From the NCBI GenBank assembly GCA_003599145.1, contig QZIT01000005.1, positions 191,961 to 255,960 of the forward strand: a stretch of DNA of 64,000 bases, in the 5' to 3' direction. This document shows positions 18,306-26,105 of this stretch, one piece after another; positions within the stretch are counted from its first letter, which is position 1, and each line of letters opens with the position of its first letter. The notes beneath the pieces are model-generated. The model was not told the DNA's origin. It searched no databases and saw only the letters and a program-made list of their open reading frames with translations. The position numbers and the translations under genes were made by a program. This stretch comes from Candidatus Woesearchaeota archaeon. Its GTDB lineage: Archaea > Nanobdellota > Nanobdellia > Woesearchaeales > UBA9642.

Positions 18306-18671
18306 ATGAGTTTACATGAATGTATTGTGGGAACGGACATCCTGTTGCTGGGTAAAGTGTATGTTGACCCTCAACAATTGAACACTATAGACTGCATTTT
18401 AGGAGATGCTATGGAAATAGAAAACCCAAACGGAACAGCAAGGAGCTATACGTTTGAGTTTAGCAGCGCACAAGGGAAGCATGAAGTAACCGTGCAATTT
18501 TCAGAAAACGGAGGAAGGGAATACCTGCTTAAGGTAAGCTCTTTATCAGGTCCTGCATTCATGAGAGCAGCCATTCCTGCAATCCAAGATATTATACCGT
18601 TTATTGTTGCAGAAAGTTCGAAGGATGATTTGACACATTATGCAAAAGAAATAAAAGGTTATCTGGTTTGA
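18306..18671 (+). CDS. Hypothetical protein
   Basis: A 121-residue soluble protein of mixed alpha/beta composition (begins MSLHECIVGTDILLLGKVYV). The central part looks like a small beta sheet (YTFEFSSAQGKHEVTVQF) followed by a helix. No family is recognised. A TATA-like element fits a leaderless start. It is followed 34 nt later by a pilin-like gene that has its own TATA box (CTTTATAAA, 18676-18684), so co-transcription is not required. Confidence 0.65.
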   Translation: MSLHECIVGTDILLLGKVYVDPQQLNTIDCILGDAMEIENPNGTARSYTFEFSSAQGKHEVTVQFSENGGREYLLKVSSLSGPAFMRAAIPAIQDIIPFIVAESSKDDLTHYAKEIKGYLV

Positions 18672-18705
18672 CAAACTTTATAAACAATCCTTTTCTATTT
18701 TCAGT

Positions 18706-19089
18706 ATGAAAAAAGCCCAAGGGTGGTCCATTGATTTGGTTTTGGCAACCATGGTATTTATTCTGATTATCACTATTTTTTATTCTCTTTTAGGAAAGCC
18801 TAATGAAAATAAAGTACAGGATTTGCAGGATGAAGCAGAGCAGATTGCAGGGCAATTGGATGAAGCGAATGTTGCTATTCTCATTGATGGAAGCATTGAC
18901 CAGACAAAATTAAGTGAACTGTCTTTAAAAGATTATGAAGAATTGAGAAGAATTTTAGGAACAGACAAGGAATTCTGCATTTATTTGGAAGATGAACAGG
19001 GAAAAATAATCCCCATCAACAATAAGATAGGCATTGGCAGTGGTGAAGTCTCTGTCAGCGGAGCATCCTGCAATGCAGCAGTATCATAA
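18706..19089 (+). CDS. Pilin-like protein with KKAQ signal sequence
   Basis: A 127-residue protein beginning MKKAQGWSIDLVLATMVFIL: a basic start, Ala-Gln junction, and a single N-terminal hydrophobic helix followed by a hydrophilic, acidic extracellular domain with two Cys. The pattern resembles archaeal class III signal sequences, and the prepilin peptidase at 26822-27658 could process it. The same KKAQ start occurs in the exported protein at 315-2489. TATA box 22-30 nt upstream. A pseudopilin or surface-filament role is inference. Confidence 0.72.
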   Translation: MKKAQGWSIDLVLATMVFILIITIFYSLLGKPNENKVQDLQDEAEQIAGQLDEANVAILIDGSIDQTKLSELSLKDYEELRRILGTDKEFCIYLEDEQGKIIPINNKIGIGSGEVSVSGASCNAAVS

Positions 19090-19121
19090 ACTATATAAAG
19101 CAAACAAGTGATTGTTTCTTC

Positions 19122-19613
19122 ATGATGCTTTCGGAGATTACTTTTTTGAGCTATCTGCTTCTGGGAGTGATGGGCTTTTTAGGATTGCTGGTAGGGCTGA
19201 TCCTTGCAAAAGTCGCTGAAGAAGAATTAAACGACGGAAAAAAGTATTTTTTCTGGCTGCAAAGAATTATTTTCACCGCTGCCGTTTTGGTTGTAATTAT
19301 TTTTTTAAAGTTGTATGAGTTCTGGGGAGTGCTTGTTGCCTTGGGAGTTATCCTCGTGCTGTTTATCTATTTCAGAAAGAAAAATGCTGATGTGTTTTAT
19401 TACGCAATTTGCGCTCTGCTTTTTTATCTGAGCGCCTTTAAAACACCTCTGCTGGAAATCACCACCGTATTGGTTTTTTTCTTAGGCTATCCGACTGCTG
19501 CTTTGATCTATCAGAAGAGCAAAAATAAAAATTTGATTTATTTAGCAAAAAAAACAGCAATAAAATTTTCTTTCTTTTTAGTGTTGATTGTTTTATTTTG
19601 GTTTGTTTTTTAA
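19122..19613 (+). CDS. Polytopic membrane protein of unknown function
   Basis: A 163-residue protein with about five hydrophobic helices and short basic loops (EEELNDGKKYFFW, YFRKKNADVF). No family is recognised. ACTATATAAAG at 19090-19100 fits a leaderless start at 19122 or the ATG codon right after it. It follows the pilin-like gene; a joint envelope function is possible but only by position. Confidence 0.65.
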   Translation: MMLSEITFLSYLLLGVMGFLGLLVGLILAKVAEEELNDGKKYFFWLQRIIFTAAVLVVIIFLKLYEFWGVLVALGVILVLFIYFRKKNADVFYYAICALLFYLSAFKTPLLEITTVLVFFLGYPTAALIYQKSKNKNLIYLAKKTAIKFSFFLVLIVLFWFVF

Positions 19614-19649
19614 CAACATTTAAATGCAGAAACTTTTTTCAATAAGCGT

Positions 19650-19735
19650 GCCCTTGTGGTGTAGCCTGGACAGCACGTAGGCTTGCGGTAGCTTGCAAAC
19701 AGCCTGAAACCCGAGTTCGAATCTCGGCAGGGGCG
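19650..19735 (+). tRNA. tRNA-Arg(GCG) with 12-nt intron
   Basis: Acceptor stem GCCCTTG/CAGGGGC, D-stem GTGT/GCAC, T-arm CCGAG-TTCGAAT-CTCGG and discriminator G73 are all visible; CCA is not encoded. The anticodon stem TAGGC/GCCTG encloses 19 nt. Pairing of TTGC with GCAA leaves 3-nt bulges GGT and ACA, so splicing after the second base of each removes 19689-19700 (12 nt, canonical 37/38 site) and leaves loop TTGCGGA with anticodon GCG at 19685-19687. A20 in the D-loop agrees with arginine identity. TATA-like ATTTAAAT lies 25-31 nt upstream. Confidence 0.88.
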
Positions 19736-19745
19736 TTAATTGATT

Positions 19746-20126
19746 ATGGTGAACTACAAAAGTGAAGGGGAAAGAGTAATAGCAAGCATTTTAACAAAGT
19801 ACAATATAGACTTTGTATATGAACATCCTTTATTAATTAAAGAAACTAAAGACAATGATACTGAAAAGCTCAGAATTTGGTATCCTGATTTCTGGTTACC
19901 TAAATATAACATCATCATAGAGTATTGGGGAAGAAGAGGAGACCCACACTATGATAAGGGCAAAGCTTCTAAATTAGAAGCATACAAAAAACTAAATATT
20001 GACTGCATAAGCGTTTATCCGGAAACAATCACAAAAAACTTAAAAAGCTACCTTCTTATAAAAATAAAGACGAAACTAAATGAAAAAGTACGACACTTTG
20101 AGAATAGAAATAAAAAAGAAGAATAA
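19746..20126 (+). CDS. Small PD-(D/E)XK-type (Vsr/DUF559-like) nuclease
   Basis: A 126-residue protein that looks like a minimal restriction-endonuclease fold: SEGERVIASIL as the opening helix, then WYPDFWLPKYNIIIEYWG, giving the D-(x)n-E-x-(W/K) core, then a lysine-rich helix and a final strand (IDCISVYPE). Vsr- and DUF559-like proteins share this order. It starts 11 nt after the tRNA-Arg gene, with no TATA box between, so it may be read from the tRNA promoter. Substrate and role are unknown; it could be a domesticated mobile-element nuclease. Confidence 0.7.
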   Translation: MVNYKSEGERVIASILTKYNIDFVYEHPLLIKETKDNDTEKLRIWYPDFWLPKYNIIIEYWGRRGDPHYDKGKASKLEAYKKLNIDCISVYPETITKNLKSYLLIKIKTKLNEKVRHFENRNKKEE

Positions 20127-20129
20127 CTA

Positions 20130-20555
20130 TCAATTCACTTCTACAACCTTTAACTTAAAATGCAATCGTTTTCCTGCCAACGGATGATTTAAATCAATGA
20201 CTACTGAATCTGCTTCTACTTTGGTTATTCTTGCAGGCATCTGCTGTCCTTGAGGCAGACTAATCATCAATACCATGCCTTCTGCTGGTTCAGGTTCTTT
20301 TGGCAATTGTGTTTTTGGGAGTTTTCCTGTCAATTGAGGATTGTAATCGCCATAGGCATCTTTTGCTTCGATAACAATATCTTTTTCATCTCCTTGTTTC
20401 ATACCTATTAAACCATCTTCAAATCCCGGAATGACTTGTCCTTCTCCTATGGTTACCGTTAATGGTTCATCATGCTCTTCAGAGCTGTCAAAAACAGTTC
20501 CATCATCCAAACTTCCTGTGTAATGCACGGTTACCGTATTTCCTTTTTGTATCAT
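20130..20555 (-). CDS. FKBP-type peptidyl-prolyl isomerase, SlyD-like
   Basis: A 141-residue protein with the FKBP opening MIQKGNTVTVHYTGSLDDGT and the SlyD-like active region IPGFEDGLIGMKQGDEK, with an insert-in-flap domain between about residues 70 and 120 (DAYGDYNPQLTGKLP). It is a cytoplasmic chaperone and prolyl isomerase. There is no metal-binding His/Cys tail. The ATG at 20555 is chosen over an in-frame TTG four codons upstream because GGAGGT sits 5 nt before it. Confidence 0.93.
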   Translation of the reverse strand: MIQKGNTVTVHYTGSLDDGTVFDSSEEHDEPLTVTIGEGQVIPGFEDGLIGMKQGDEKDIVIEAKDAYGDYNPQLTGKLPKTQLPKEPEPAEGMVLMISLPQGQQMPARITKVEADSVVIDLNHPLAGKRLHFKLKVVEVN

Positions 20556-20762
20556 GGTTACCTCCAAAAAAGAACGGGATAATCTTGCTTATTTAATGGT
20601 TGTGTTTTTCAAAACAAAAACTATTTAAATAAAACATTCTTATTGATAAGTACGTCTTCTCAAAAACCGAAAAGTATATAAATATAACTATAGGTCACAA
20701 CATATACGATAAAAACGATACATTTATAAAGAAGCTTTATTTATTGATTTTGGGGAGGATGC
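20556..20762. promoter_or_regulatory. Divergent intergenic region with TATA boxes and short repeats
   Basis: About 200 AT-rich bases with several TATA-like elements, including TATATAAATATA near 20675 and TTTATAAA at 20723-20730. ACGATA occurs twice with a 9-base period (20706-20711 and 20715-20720) just upstream of the second TATA box, a possible activator or repressor site for the winged-helix gene that follows. GGGGAGG at 20752-20758 is its ribosome site. Confidence 0.45.
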
Positions 20763-21032
20763 ATGAAAAATAAAAAAATATTTTCCGTTTTTTTCAGAGA
20801 AAAACCTGCAATGATGCTGGTGAATCTCTTAAATGCAAATTCTGAAATGTATGCATCTACTCTGGCAAAAAGCGTTGACTGCACGTATAGCCATATTGTA
20901 AAAATTCTGCAGGAAATGCAAAAAGCAGGCATCGTCAGCTTTCAAAAGCAGGGAAGGTTGAAAATTTTAACGCTTACTCCAAAAGGAAGAGACCTTGCAA
21001 AGCAGATTGACAATGCAGTAAATATGCTGTAG
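20763..21032 (+). CDS. Winged-helix transcriptional regulator
   Basis: An 89-residue MarR/ArsR-like winged helix. The recognition part reads STLAKSVDCTYSHIVKILQE, then the turn to the wing AGIVSFQKQGRLKILTLTPKG. A short C-terminal helix may dimerise. It is preceded by a strong GGGGAGG ribosome site and by paired ACGATA repeats that may be its own operator. The target genes are unknown. Confidence 0.82.
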   Translation: MKNKKIFSVFFREKPAMMLVNLLNANSEMYASTLAKSVDCTYSHIVKILQEMQKAGIVSFQKQGRLKILTLTPKGRDLAKQIDNAVNML

Positions 21033-21070
21033 TTCTAAAAATTTATAAAAAACAAAAGAATTCTCTTGAT

Positions 21071-21373
21071 ATGCCCATTTACACATACCATTGCAAAAAA
21101 TGCGATACAACGCAAGACTATTTAATGCCTTATATAAATCAAGCTCCCTCTGCATGCAGCAGCTGTCATGAAGAAGGAGGATTGGAAAGAGCAGTAAATC
21201 ATCAAACATTCAGCACGCCAAAAGGCAAACCTGCAACCGTTGTAAGCGTTTCTCGAGAATATGATAGCAGGGGATTAAGAAAAGCAATTATAGGAAAGCC
21301 TATAACGGAAAACATAACCAAAATAACCAGGATTATCAGAACAGACATTTTCTTTGAGCCAAGCATGAATTAA
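21071..21373 (+). CDS. FmdB-type zinc-ribbon protein
   Basis: A 100-residue protein starting MPIYTYHCKKC with a second pair CSSC near residue 33, the FmdB/CxxC_CxxC_SSSS putative regulatory-protein pattern. These small zinc ribbons often accompany other genes and have no firm function. The C-terminal half (SREYDSRGLRKAIIGKPI) is basic. It converges with lysS by 4 nt. A TATA-like AATTTATAAAAA lies about 25-30 nt upstream. Confidence 0.75.
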   Translation: MPIYTYHCKKCDTTQDYLMPYINQAPSACSSCHEEGGLERAVNHQTFSTPKGKPATVVSVSREYDSRGLRKAIIGKPITENITKITRIIRTDIFFEPSMN

Positions 21374-22836
21374 CTTTTTGGCTTCATAGTCGGAAATAAA
21401 ATGACATCCCGAATGCTTGCAGCATCTGTAAACAACATCACCATTCTGTCAATGCCAATGCCCAAACCGCCTGTAGGAGGCATGCCGTATTCCATTGCTT
21501 CAACAAAATCATCATCCAACGGATTAGCCTCTTCATCGCCTTTCTTTAATAATTTAGCCTGTTCTGTCAAGAATTGCTTTTGCAGAATAGGGTCGTTTAA
21601 TTCAGAATAAGCATTGCCTATTTCAAATCCTGCACAGAATGGCTCGAATCGTTCAATCAATTCAGGATTTTTCCTGTGCAATTTGCATAACGGAGTAGTT
21701 TCTTTTGGATGATCAATAATAAAGATAGGCTGAATCAAATGCTCTTCGCATAATTCACCGAATAAAGCTTCAATGAGATAGCCTCGGGAATCTCCATGCT
21801 TCAATTCTATTTTATGCTTTTTTATTTCCTTTAACAAATCATCATCTGACAAATCATCAACATTTATTTTTGCAAACTCCCTCAAGGCATCATTCATGGT
21901 CATTCTTTTCCATGGCTTTTTGAAATCAATAGTTTTTTCCTGATAGGTAACTTTAGTTGTTCCCAAAACTTTTTCTGCAATAAACACATAAAGGTCTTCA
22001 ACCAATTCCATGACATCGTTGTAATCTGCATACGCCCAGTAGCATTCCATCATGGTAAATTCTGGATTATGGGTTGTGTCTATGCTTTCATTTCGGAAGT
22101 CCTTGTCTATTTCATACACTTTTTCAAATCCGCCTATGATTAATCTTTTTAAGTATAATTCATCGCTGATTTTCAGATACATTTTCATTTTCAGCTCATT
22201 GTGCATTGTTGTAAAGGGTTTTGCAGCTGCTCCTCCGTAAATAGGCTGCAACGTTGGCGTTTCCACTTCTAAAAAGCCTTTTTTATCCAAAAACTCTCGC
22301 ATTGCAGAAACAATTTTGCTTCTGGTAATGAAAACTTCCTTGCTTTTTTCATTGGTGATTAAATCAAGATATCTCTGCCTGTAACGCAATTCTAACTCCT
22401 GTAGACCATGCCATTTTTCAGGTAGCGGTCTTAAACTTTTGGTTAAAAGAGTGAAGGTGTGGACTTCAACCGTAATTTCTCCTGTTCTTGTTTTGAAAAT
22501 AATGCCCTCAACGCCGATAAAATCTCCCATGTCAAACTTTTTTAATAATTCATAATTTTTTGCAGTGTCTTCCTGCAAGTATAACTGTATTTTTCCATAG
22601 CCATCCTGAATGTGCATAAACGTCACTTTGCCCATTCTTCTCATGGTCATGATTCTTCCTGCTATTTTTACATGATGCGTTGTTTTTTCCTCTTTTTCTA
22701 AATGAGAAAATTTTTCCTGTAACTGTTTGCTATCGCTGTTTTTTTCAAATCGGTAAGGATAAGGGTCTATTCCCTGCGCCTTTAATTCTTCAAGCTTTTT
22801 TATCCTGTCCTGCATCAACCGGTGAGTTTCATCCAT
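21370..22836 (-). CDS. lysS: Lysyl-tRNA synthetase, class II
   Basis: A 488-residue class II synthetase. The N-terminal OB-fold (about 55-155, IAGRIMTMRRMGKVTFMHIQ) binds the anticodon. Catalytic motif 2 is FRNESIDTTHNPEF with its Arg, and motif 3 is GLGIGIDRMVMLF. It charges tRNA-Lys. Most euryarchaeota use the unrelated class I enzyme, so a class II enzyme suggests transfer or a lineage trait. TTTATAAA lies 20-28 nt before the ATG. Confidence 0.96.
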   Translation of the reverse strand: MDETHRLMQDRIKKLEELKAQGIDPYPYRFEKNSDSKQLQEKFSHLEKEEKTTHHVKIAGRIMTMRRMGKVTFMHIQDGYGKIQLYLQEDTAKNYELLKKFDMGDFIGVEGIIFKTRTGEITVEVHTFTLLTKSLRPLPEKWHGLQELELRYRQRYLDLITNEKSKEVFITRSKIVSAMREFLDKKGFLEVETPTLQPIYGGAAAKPFTTMHNELKMKMYLKISDELYLKRLIIGGFEKVYEIDKDFRNESIDTTHNPEFTMMECYWAYADYNDVMELVEDLYVFIAEKVLGTTKVTYQEKTIDFKKPWKRMTMNDALREFAKINVDDLSDDDLLKEIKKHKIELKHGDSRGYLIEALFGELCEEHLIQPIFIIDHPKETTPLCKLHRKNPELIERFEPFCAGFEIGNAYSELNDPILQKQFLTEQAKLLKKGDEEANPLDDDFVEAMEYGMPPTGGLGIGIDRMVMLFTDAASIRDVILFPTMKPKS

Positions 22837-22906
22837 GATACTACAAACAACAGGATATTTATAAAAGTTGCGAGTAATTTAAAAACAACAACATATTCCT
22901 GCAAGC

Positions 22907-23392
22907 ATGAACGATGTAAGAAAACTCCTCGCACACATAACGCGCAGCAATTCATCAGAGAAAGCTCTGACGAGGCTTGACCTTCTTTTAGAAGATGCAG
23001 CATCATTCAGCAGGCAGGTTGTGCGAGAGGACATTGCAAGATTTGCAAGAGCTGCATACACGCATTTTTTTAGTGAAAGCGCAAAAGTCTTCACTGTTTT
23101 TTCTAGATATCATGACCACATCTTTATGGGAATAACACCCAGCATAGATCTTTACACATCTTTAGTCAAAGGCGAGTTTCCTGATGAAAGCTTTCACGTG
23201 TTTATCAGCCAGCCAAACCCAATAGTGGGAATTAACGGAGCGGTATACAGAGAAAATCCGCAAGGAGTTCTTTATCATGGTGTCAGGATAGACAAGATGC
23301 CCATAGGCTTAATACGCTCAAGATTCATTCACTCTCCCTATAATTATCAATATCTTACAGAATCTTCAAGTGCTGAGTTATTGCATCAATAG
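22907..23392 (+). CDS. Hypothetical protein
   Basis: A 161-residue soluble protein; the first 60 residues are helical (LLAHITRSNSSEKALTRLDL), the rest looks mixed alpha/beta with YHDHIFMGITPSIDLY. No family is recognised. Its last 38 bases overlap the end of the convergent pth2 gene, which is unusual in this window and suggests the C-terminus is not strongly constrained. TATA-like AATTTAAAA about 25-30 nt upstream. Confidence 0.6.
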   Translation: MNDVRKLLAHITRSNSSEKALTRLDLLLEDAASFSRQVVREDIARFARAAYTHFFSESAKVFTVFSRYHDHIFMGITPSIDLYTSLVKGEFPDESFHVFISQPNPIVGINGAVYRENPQGVLYHGVRIDKMPIGLIRSRFIHSPYNYQYLTESSSAELLHQ

Positions 23393-23693
23393 CATCTTCT
23401 TTATCAGGCCCAATCGCCAGGCAGGTAATTGTTCCAGGCTCTACGGTTGTTTTTCCTGCATCGCTGATTAATGCAGTGGTAAAGTCATGAGCCATGTTTT
23501 GAAATTTTAATAATTCTTTCAAATCTGCAACTTTCAAAACAACTTTTTTCATGCCCTGGTTTCTCCATTTTGCAACGTTGTCTTTATTGCTTCTTAAAAC
23601 AGCATCAACACTGGCATGAGCTGCCTGCACTGCCAATTTTCCTTTGGGAAGTTTCAAATCCATTCTTACCAAAATAACCTGTTTGTAATCCAT
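23355..23693 (-). CDS. pth2: Peptidyl-tRNA hydrolase Pth2
   Basis: A 112-residue archaeal/eukaryal-type Pth2 that frees tRNA from stalled peptidyl-tRNA. Family signatures are LVRMDLKLPKGKLAVQAAHA near the N-terminus with its conserved Lys and His, then KKVVLKVADLKEL, and the C-terminal ISDAGKTTVEPGTITCLAIG with GPDKEDAID. Full length. Confidence 0.97.
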   Translation of the reverse strand: MDYKQVILVRMDLKLPKGKLAVQAAHASVDAVLRSNKDNVAKWRNQGMKKVVLKVADLKELLKFQNMAHDFTTALISDAGKTTVEPGTITCLAIGPDKEDAIDAITQHLKIL

Positions 23694-23723
23694 GCTCAGA
23701 AAGAACCATCTTTATTTAAATAG

Positions 23724-23945
23724 TTATTGATGATGCTCTACTTTAATAAGCTCATGCAAAGACTTTATCATGCCCAAAACGCTTAAAATAATAATCAGGT
23801 AGTTTTCAACCATATACGGAATGCCCATGCCTATCAGAGGAATGCCTCTGTTTAAATCAATGATAGAAAACAGGAAAAAAAGGGCAAAAACCACAAGCAA
23901 AACCATCAATCCTATCAACAGTCTTTTTCTATACACCTTAAGCAT
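23724..23945 (-). CDS. Small two-helix membrane protein
   Basis: A 73-residue protein with two hydrophobic helices (LIGLMVLLVVFALFFLFSII and YLIIILSVLGMIKSL) separated by a short NRGIPLIGMG loop, with a basic N-terminus. No family is recognised. It lies between pth2 and a HIT-like gene on the same strand, in a likely operon. Confidence 0.6.
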   Translation of the reverse strand: MLKVYRKRLLIGLMVLLVVFALFFLFSIIDLNRGIPLIGMGIPYMVENYLIIILSVLGMIKSLHELIKVEHHQ

Positions 23946-23977
23946 GGACTGCAGAAAGCTTTTGCAGTTTTTAAAGC

Positions 23978-24475
23978 TTATGGCATTCTTCTTAACTGCT
24001 TTAAAAGGTAATTTTCTTGGTTATACTCAAGAACTGTTTTTTTCTCTTCCTGCTGAATTATTTTAGATTTTTCCTTTTGAATGATAATCTGATTAGTGAA
24101 TTCTTCAAGCCTTAAAAAAATAGTGTTTAAATCATCTTCTGACAGTTTCAGAGGATTCCATTGAAAATTCAAGCCGTCATTTTCCCTTCTAGGGATAATA
24201 TGCATGGAAAACCTTGAAGAAGTTTGTCCCGCGGGAATGCCGTTTTCTATGATGATATTAGTTCCCTGGCAATTGAGATGGTCGAATAAAACCGTTGAAA
24301 GTTTATTTGCTGTTATTGCCATAGTTTCTATTACTGCATTGGGCACTTGTTCAAGAATAGTGAATGGCTGTGCTGAAAAAAGCTGAATATGCCCAGGTGT
24401 TGCAGGCTTTAAAGGCAATACCGCTATCTGGTTTTCATCCTTGAATAACAATCCTGGCTCTGTTTCAGGGTTCAT
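23978..24475 (-). CDS. Degenerate HIT-domain protein
   Basis: A 165-residue HIT-fold protein (GHIQLFSAQPFTIL in the sheet; GTNIIIENGIPAGQTSSRFS and MHIIPRREN at the active loop). The HxHxHxx triad reads R-F-S-M-H, so the first and middle histidines are lost. The first zinc-binding CxxC is also absent. A C-terminal glutamine- and lysine-rich tail follows. It overlaps the upstream HIT gene by 4 nt (ATGA), so the two are co-translated and may form a heteromer; this is inference. Confidence 0.8.
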   Translation of the reverse strand: MNPETEPGLLFKDENQIAVLPLKPATPGHIQLFSAQPFTILEQVPNAVIETMAITANKLSTVLFDHLNCQGTNIIIENGIPAGQTSSRFSMHIIPRRENDGLNFQWNPLKLSEDDLNTIFLRLEEFTNQIIIQKEKSKIIQQEEKKTVLEYNQENYLLKQLRRMP

Positions 24476-25257
24476 GCAAACAGGTCTCCGATTTTATCCA
24501 AATCAAGGGCTATTGTTTTTTCTTCTTTTTCTATTTCTTCTTCTTCATCATCCATTTCTTTTTCCTTTTTATCGAACTTGTCAAAATCATCTTCTATTTT
24601 TTGTTTTCTTTTTTTCTTTTTTTCGGATTTTTTTTCTTTTTTTAACTGCACCACTTGTTTTGTCTCTTCTTTTTTCTCTTCTTTTTCTTCTTGTATCTCT
24701 GCATCAAGCTCTTTTTTATCCTCTATGAATTGTTGTGCATCTTTTTTCTCATCTAATACTTGTTGTTTTTCTCCGCCGACAAAAGGCAGGAGGTGATTTT
24801 TTAAAGTCATCAGGTCTTTTTCTGAAATAGGCTTTGCAGGAATAGTTAAAATGCCATCATCCTGCTTGCGCTGGAAAACATGAATCATGAAATGAGGAGC
24901 TCTTTGTCCTGCAATGGCGCCATTGGCAACAAAAATATTGGTTCCTTTTGCATTAAATGCCTTTAAAATCGCATGAGAAAGCTCCTTTGCAACAACAAAC
25001 ATTCTTGCGATAACCTCTTCAGGCATTTGCGGAAGTATCTGATAATGGTCTTTGGGCAATAATAAAACATGGCCTTCGCTTGCAGGGTTGATATCAAGAA
25101 CAGCAACGCAATGTTCATCCTGATAGAGCTTTTTTGAGGGTATTTCTCCTGCAATAATCTTGCAGAAAATGCAGTTTTGCTTTTGCAGTTCCAGCAACTG
25201 CTCAGGCGACATCTTCTTCAATTCCTCCTCAGTTGGTTGCATAGTCTTTTTAGGCAT
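24472..25257 (-). CDS. HIT-domain protein with long charged C-terminal tail
   Basis: A 261-residue protein. Residues about 10-30 (TEEELKKMSPEQLLELQKQN) form a helical leader, then CIFC and the HIT core with GHVLLLPKDHY and ANGAIAGQRAPHFMIHV. The triad reads H-F-M-I-H, so the middle nucleophile histidine is methionine. From about residue 165 the protein is a Lys/Glu-rich, coiled-coil-like tail. It may bind nucleotides or RNA without classical hydrolase activity. CTTTATAAAC lies 24-31 nt before the ATG. Confidence 0.85.
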   Translation of the reverse strand: MPKKTMQPTEEELKKMSPEQLLELQKQNCIFCKIIAGEIPSKKLYQDEHCVAVLDINPASEGHVLLLPKDHYQILPQMPEEVIARMFVVAKELSHAILKAFNAKGTNIFVANGAIAGQRAPHFMIHVFQRKQDDGILTIPAKPISEKDLMTLKNHLLPFVGGEKQQVLDEKKDAQQFIEDKKELDAEIQEEKEEKKEETKQVVQLKKEKKSEKKKKRKQKIEDDFDKFDKKEKEMDDEEEEIEKEEKTIALDLDKIGDLFA

Positions 25258-25358
25258 ATGTCTTTTATATAGATTGCTGTTTATAAAGGCATAAAATAGA
25301 AAGATTTATAAGATAATCCTTCTATATTTTATTAGCTTTTAAAAAAAGAGGTGTGATT

Positions 25359-25832
25359 ATGGCTAAAAAAAAGAGTTCTGTTCCTAAGAAAAAACCAGTA
25401 AAAACTAAAAAAGCTGTGAAAAAAACTGTAAAAAAAGCTGTTTCTAAACCTGTTCAAGCAGCAACACAGAGCTACATGGAAAAGAATGAAATGAGCACTG
25501 AAAAGCCAAAATCCATGTCTGAATTTGATAAAGAATTAGAAGAAACCGCAAAATTGCTGACTAAACCTGAAATAACAGCACAGCAGCCTGCTCAGACAAC
25601 ACCGACAAATACGCAGACAACGGAAATAGCGCCTCATGACAAAACAGCCATTCATTCAACAGTATTTGGGATTTTAGGCATTATCCTGTTTCCCTTTTCA
25701 ATCGTGGGAATCATTTTAGGAGCAAAAGCAGTAAAACAAGGCTCTCATACAGGAAAAGGAGCAATACTGCTCAGCATTTTAACGCTGATTTTGAACCTGA
25801 TATTAATCTACATTTTTTTAACAGCAGTATAA
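25359..25832 (+). CDS. Membrane protein with Lys-rich N-terminus and DUF4190-like helix pair
   Basis: A 157-residue protein. Residues 2-35 are a Lys/Val/Pro repeat resembling histone-H1 tails (KKPVKTKKAVKKTVKK). Residues 36-95 are a Thr/Gln/Pro-rich linker, and the C-terminus holds two hydrophobic helices around GIILGAKAVKQGSHTGKGA, the DUF4190-like hairpin. The start at 25359 has AGAGGTG 6 nt before it. The basic tail could bind DNA or an acidic partner at the membrane; that is speculation. Confidence 0.65.
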   Translation: MAKKKSSVPKKKPVKTKKAVKKTVKKAVSKPVQAATQSYMEKNEMSTEKPKSMSEFDKELEETAKLLTKPEITAQQPAQTTPTNTQTTEIAPHDKTAIHSTVFGILGIILFPFSIVGIILGAKAVKQGSHTGKGAILLSILTLILNLILIYIFLTAV

Positions 25833-26105
25833 TTTTTTATTTCCTTTTTTACTAATTCTAGAAGAAATGCAAATGTGACATATCCTGATTCTTTGTTTAA
25901 ATGCCCTCCGTTTTCGATGACTAAGAGCGGAGTGTTCAGATTTTTTGCAAGGTCTTTTCCTTTTTCTAAGGACACATAAGGGTCATTGTCTGCATTCATG
26001 ACATAAAATTTTTTGCAGTTTTTTTTAATAAGAGAAAAATCAACTTTTTTTGTCGTAAATGTTTTGTTCAATGCATCATTTTGGTTTTTATCGAGATCTA
26101 TACTC
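25808..26105 (-). pseudogene. C-terminal fragment of RBBP9/YdeN-type serine hydrolase
   Basis: The frame encodes the last third of an alpha/beta hydrolase of the RBBP9/YdeN family: VDFSLIKKNCKKFYVMNADN with the acidic catalytic residue region (DNDPYVSLEKGKDLA), then ENGGHLNKESGY with the catalytic histidine. The N-terminal part with the GxSxG nucleophile is absent. The recognisable homology stops close to 26088-26105, where the neighbouring gene ends on the same strand. A deletion or replacement has probably removed the 5' half, so I call it a remnant. Confidence 0.7.

Noticed and set aside
19650-19735. Reading the tRNA as tRNA-Cys, because GCA occurs in the long anticodon loop
   Set aside because: GCA lies within the predicted intron; the BHL pairing and 37/38 splice position give GCG, and the discriminator G and A20 do not fit tRNA-Cys.
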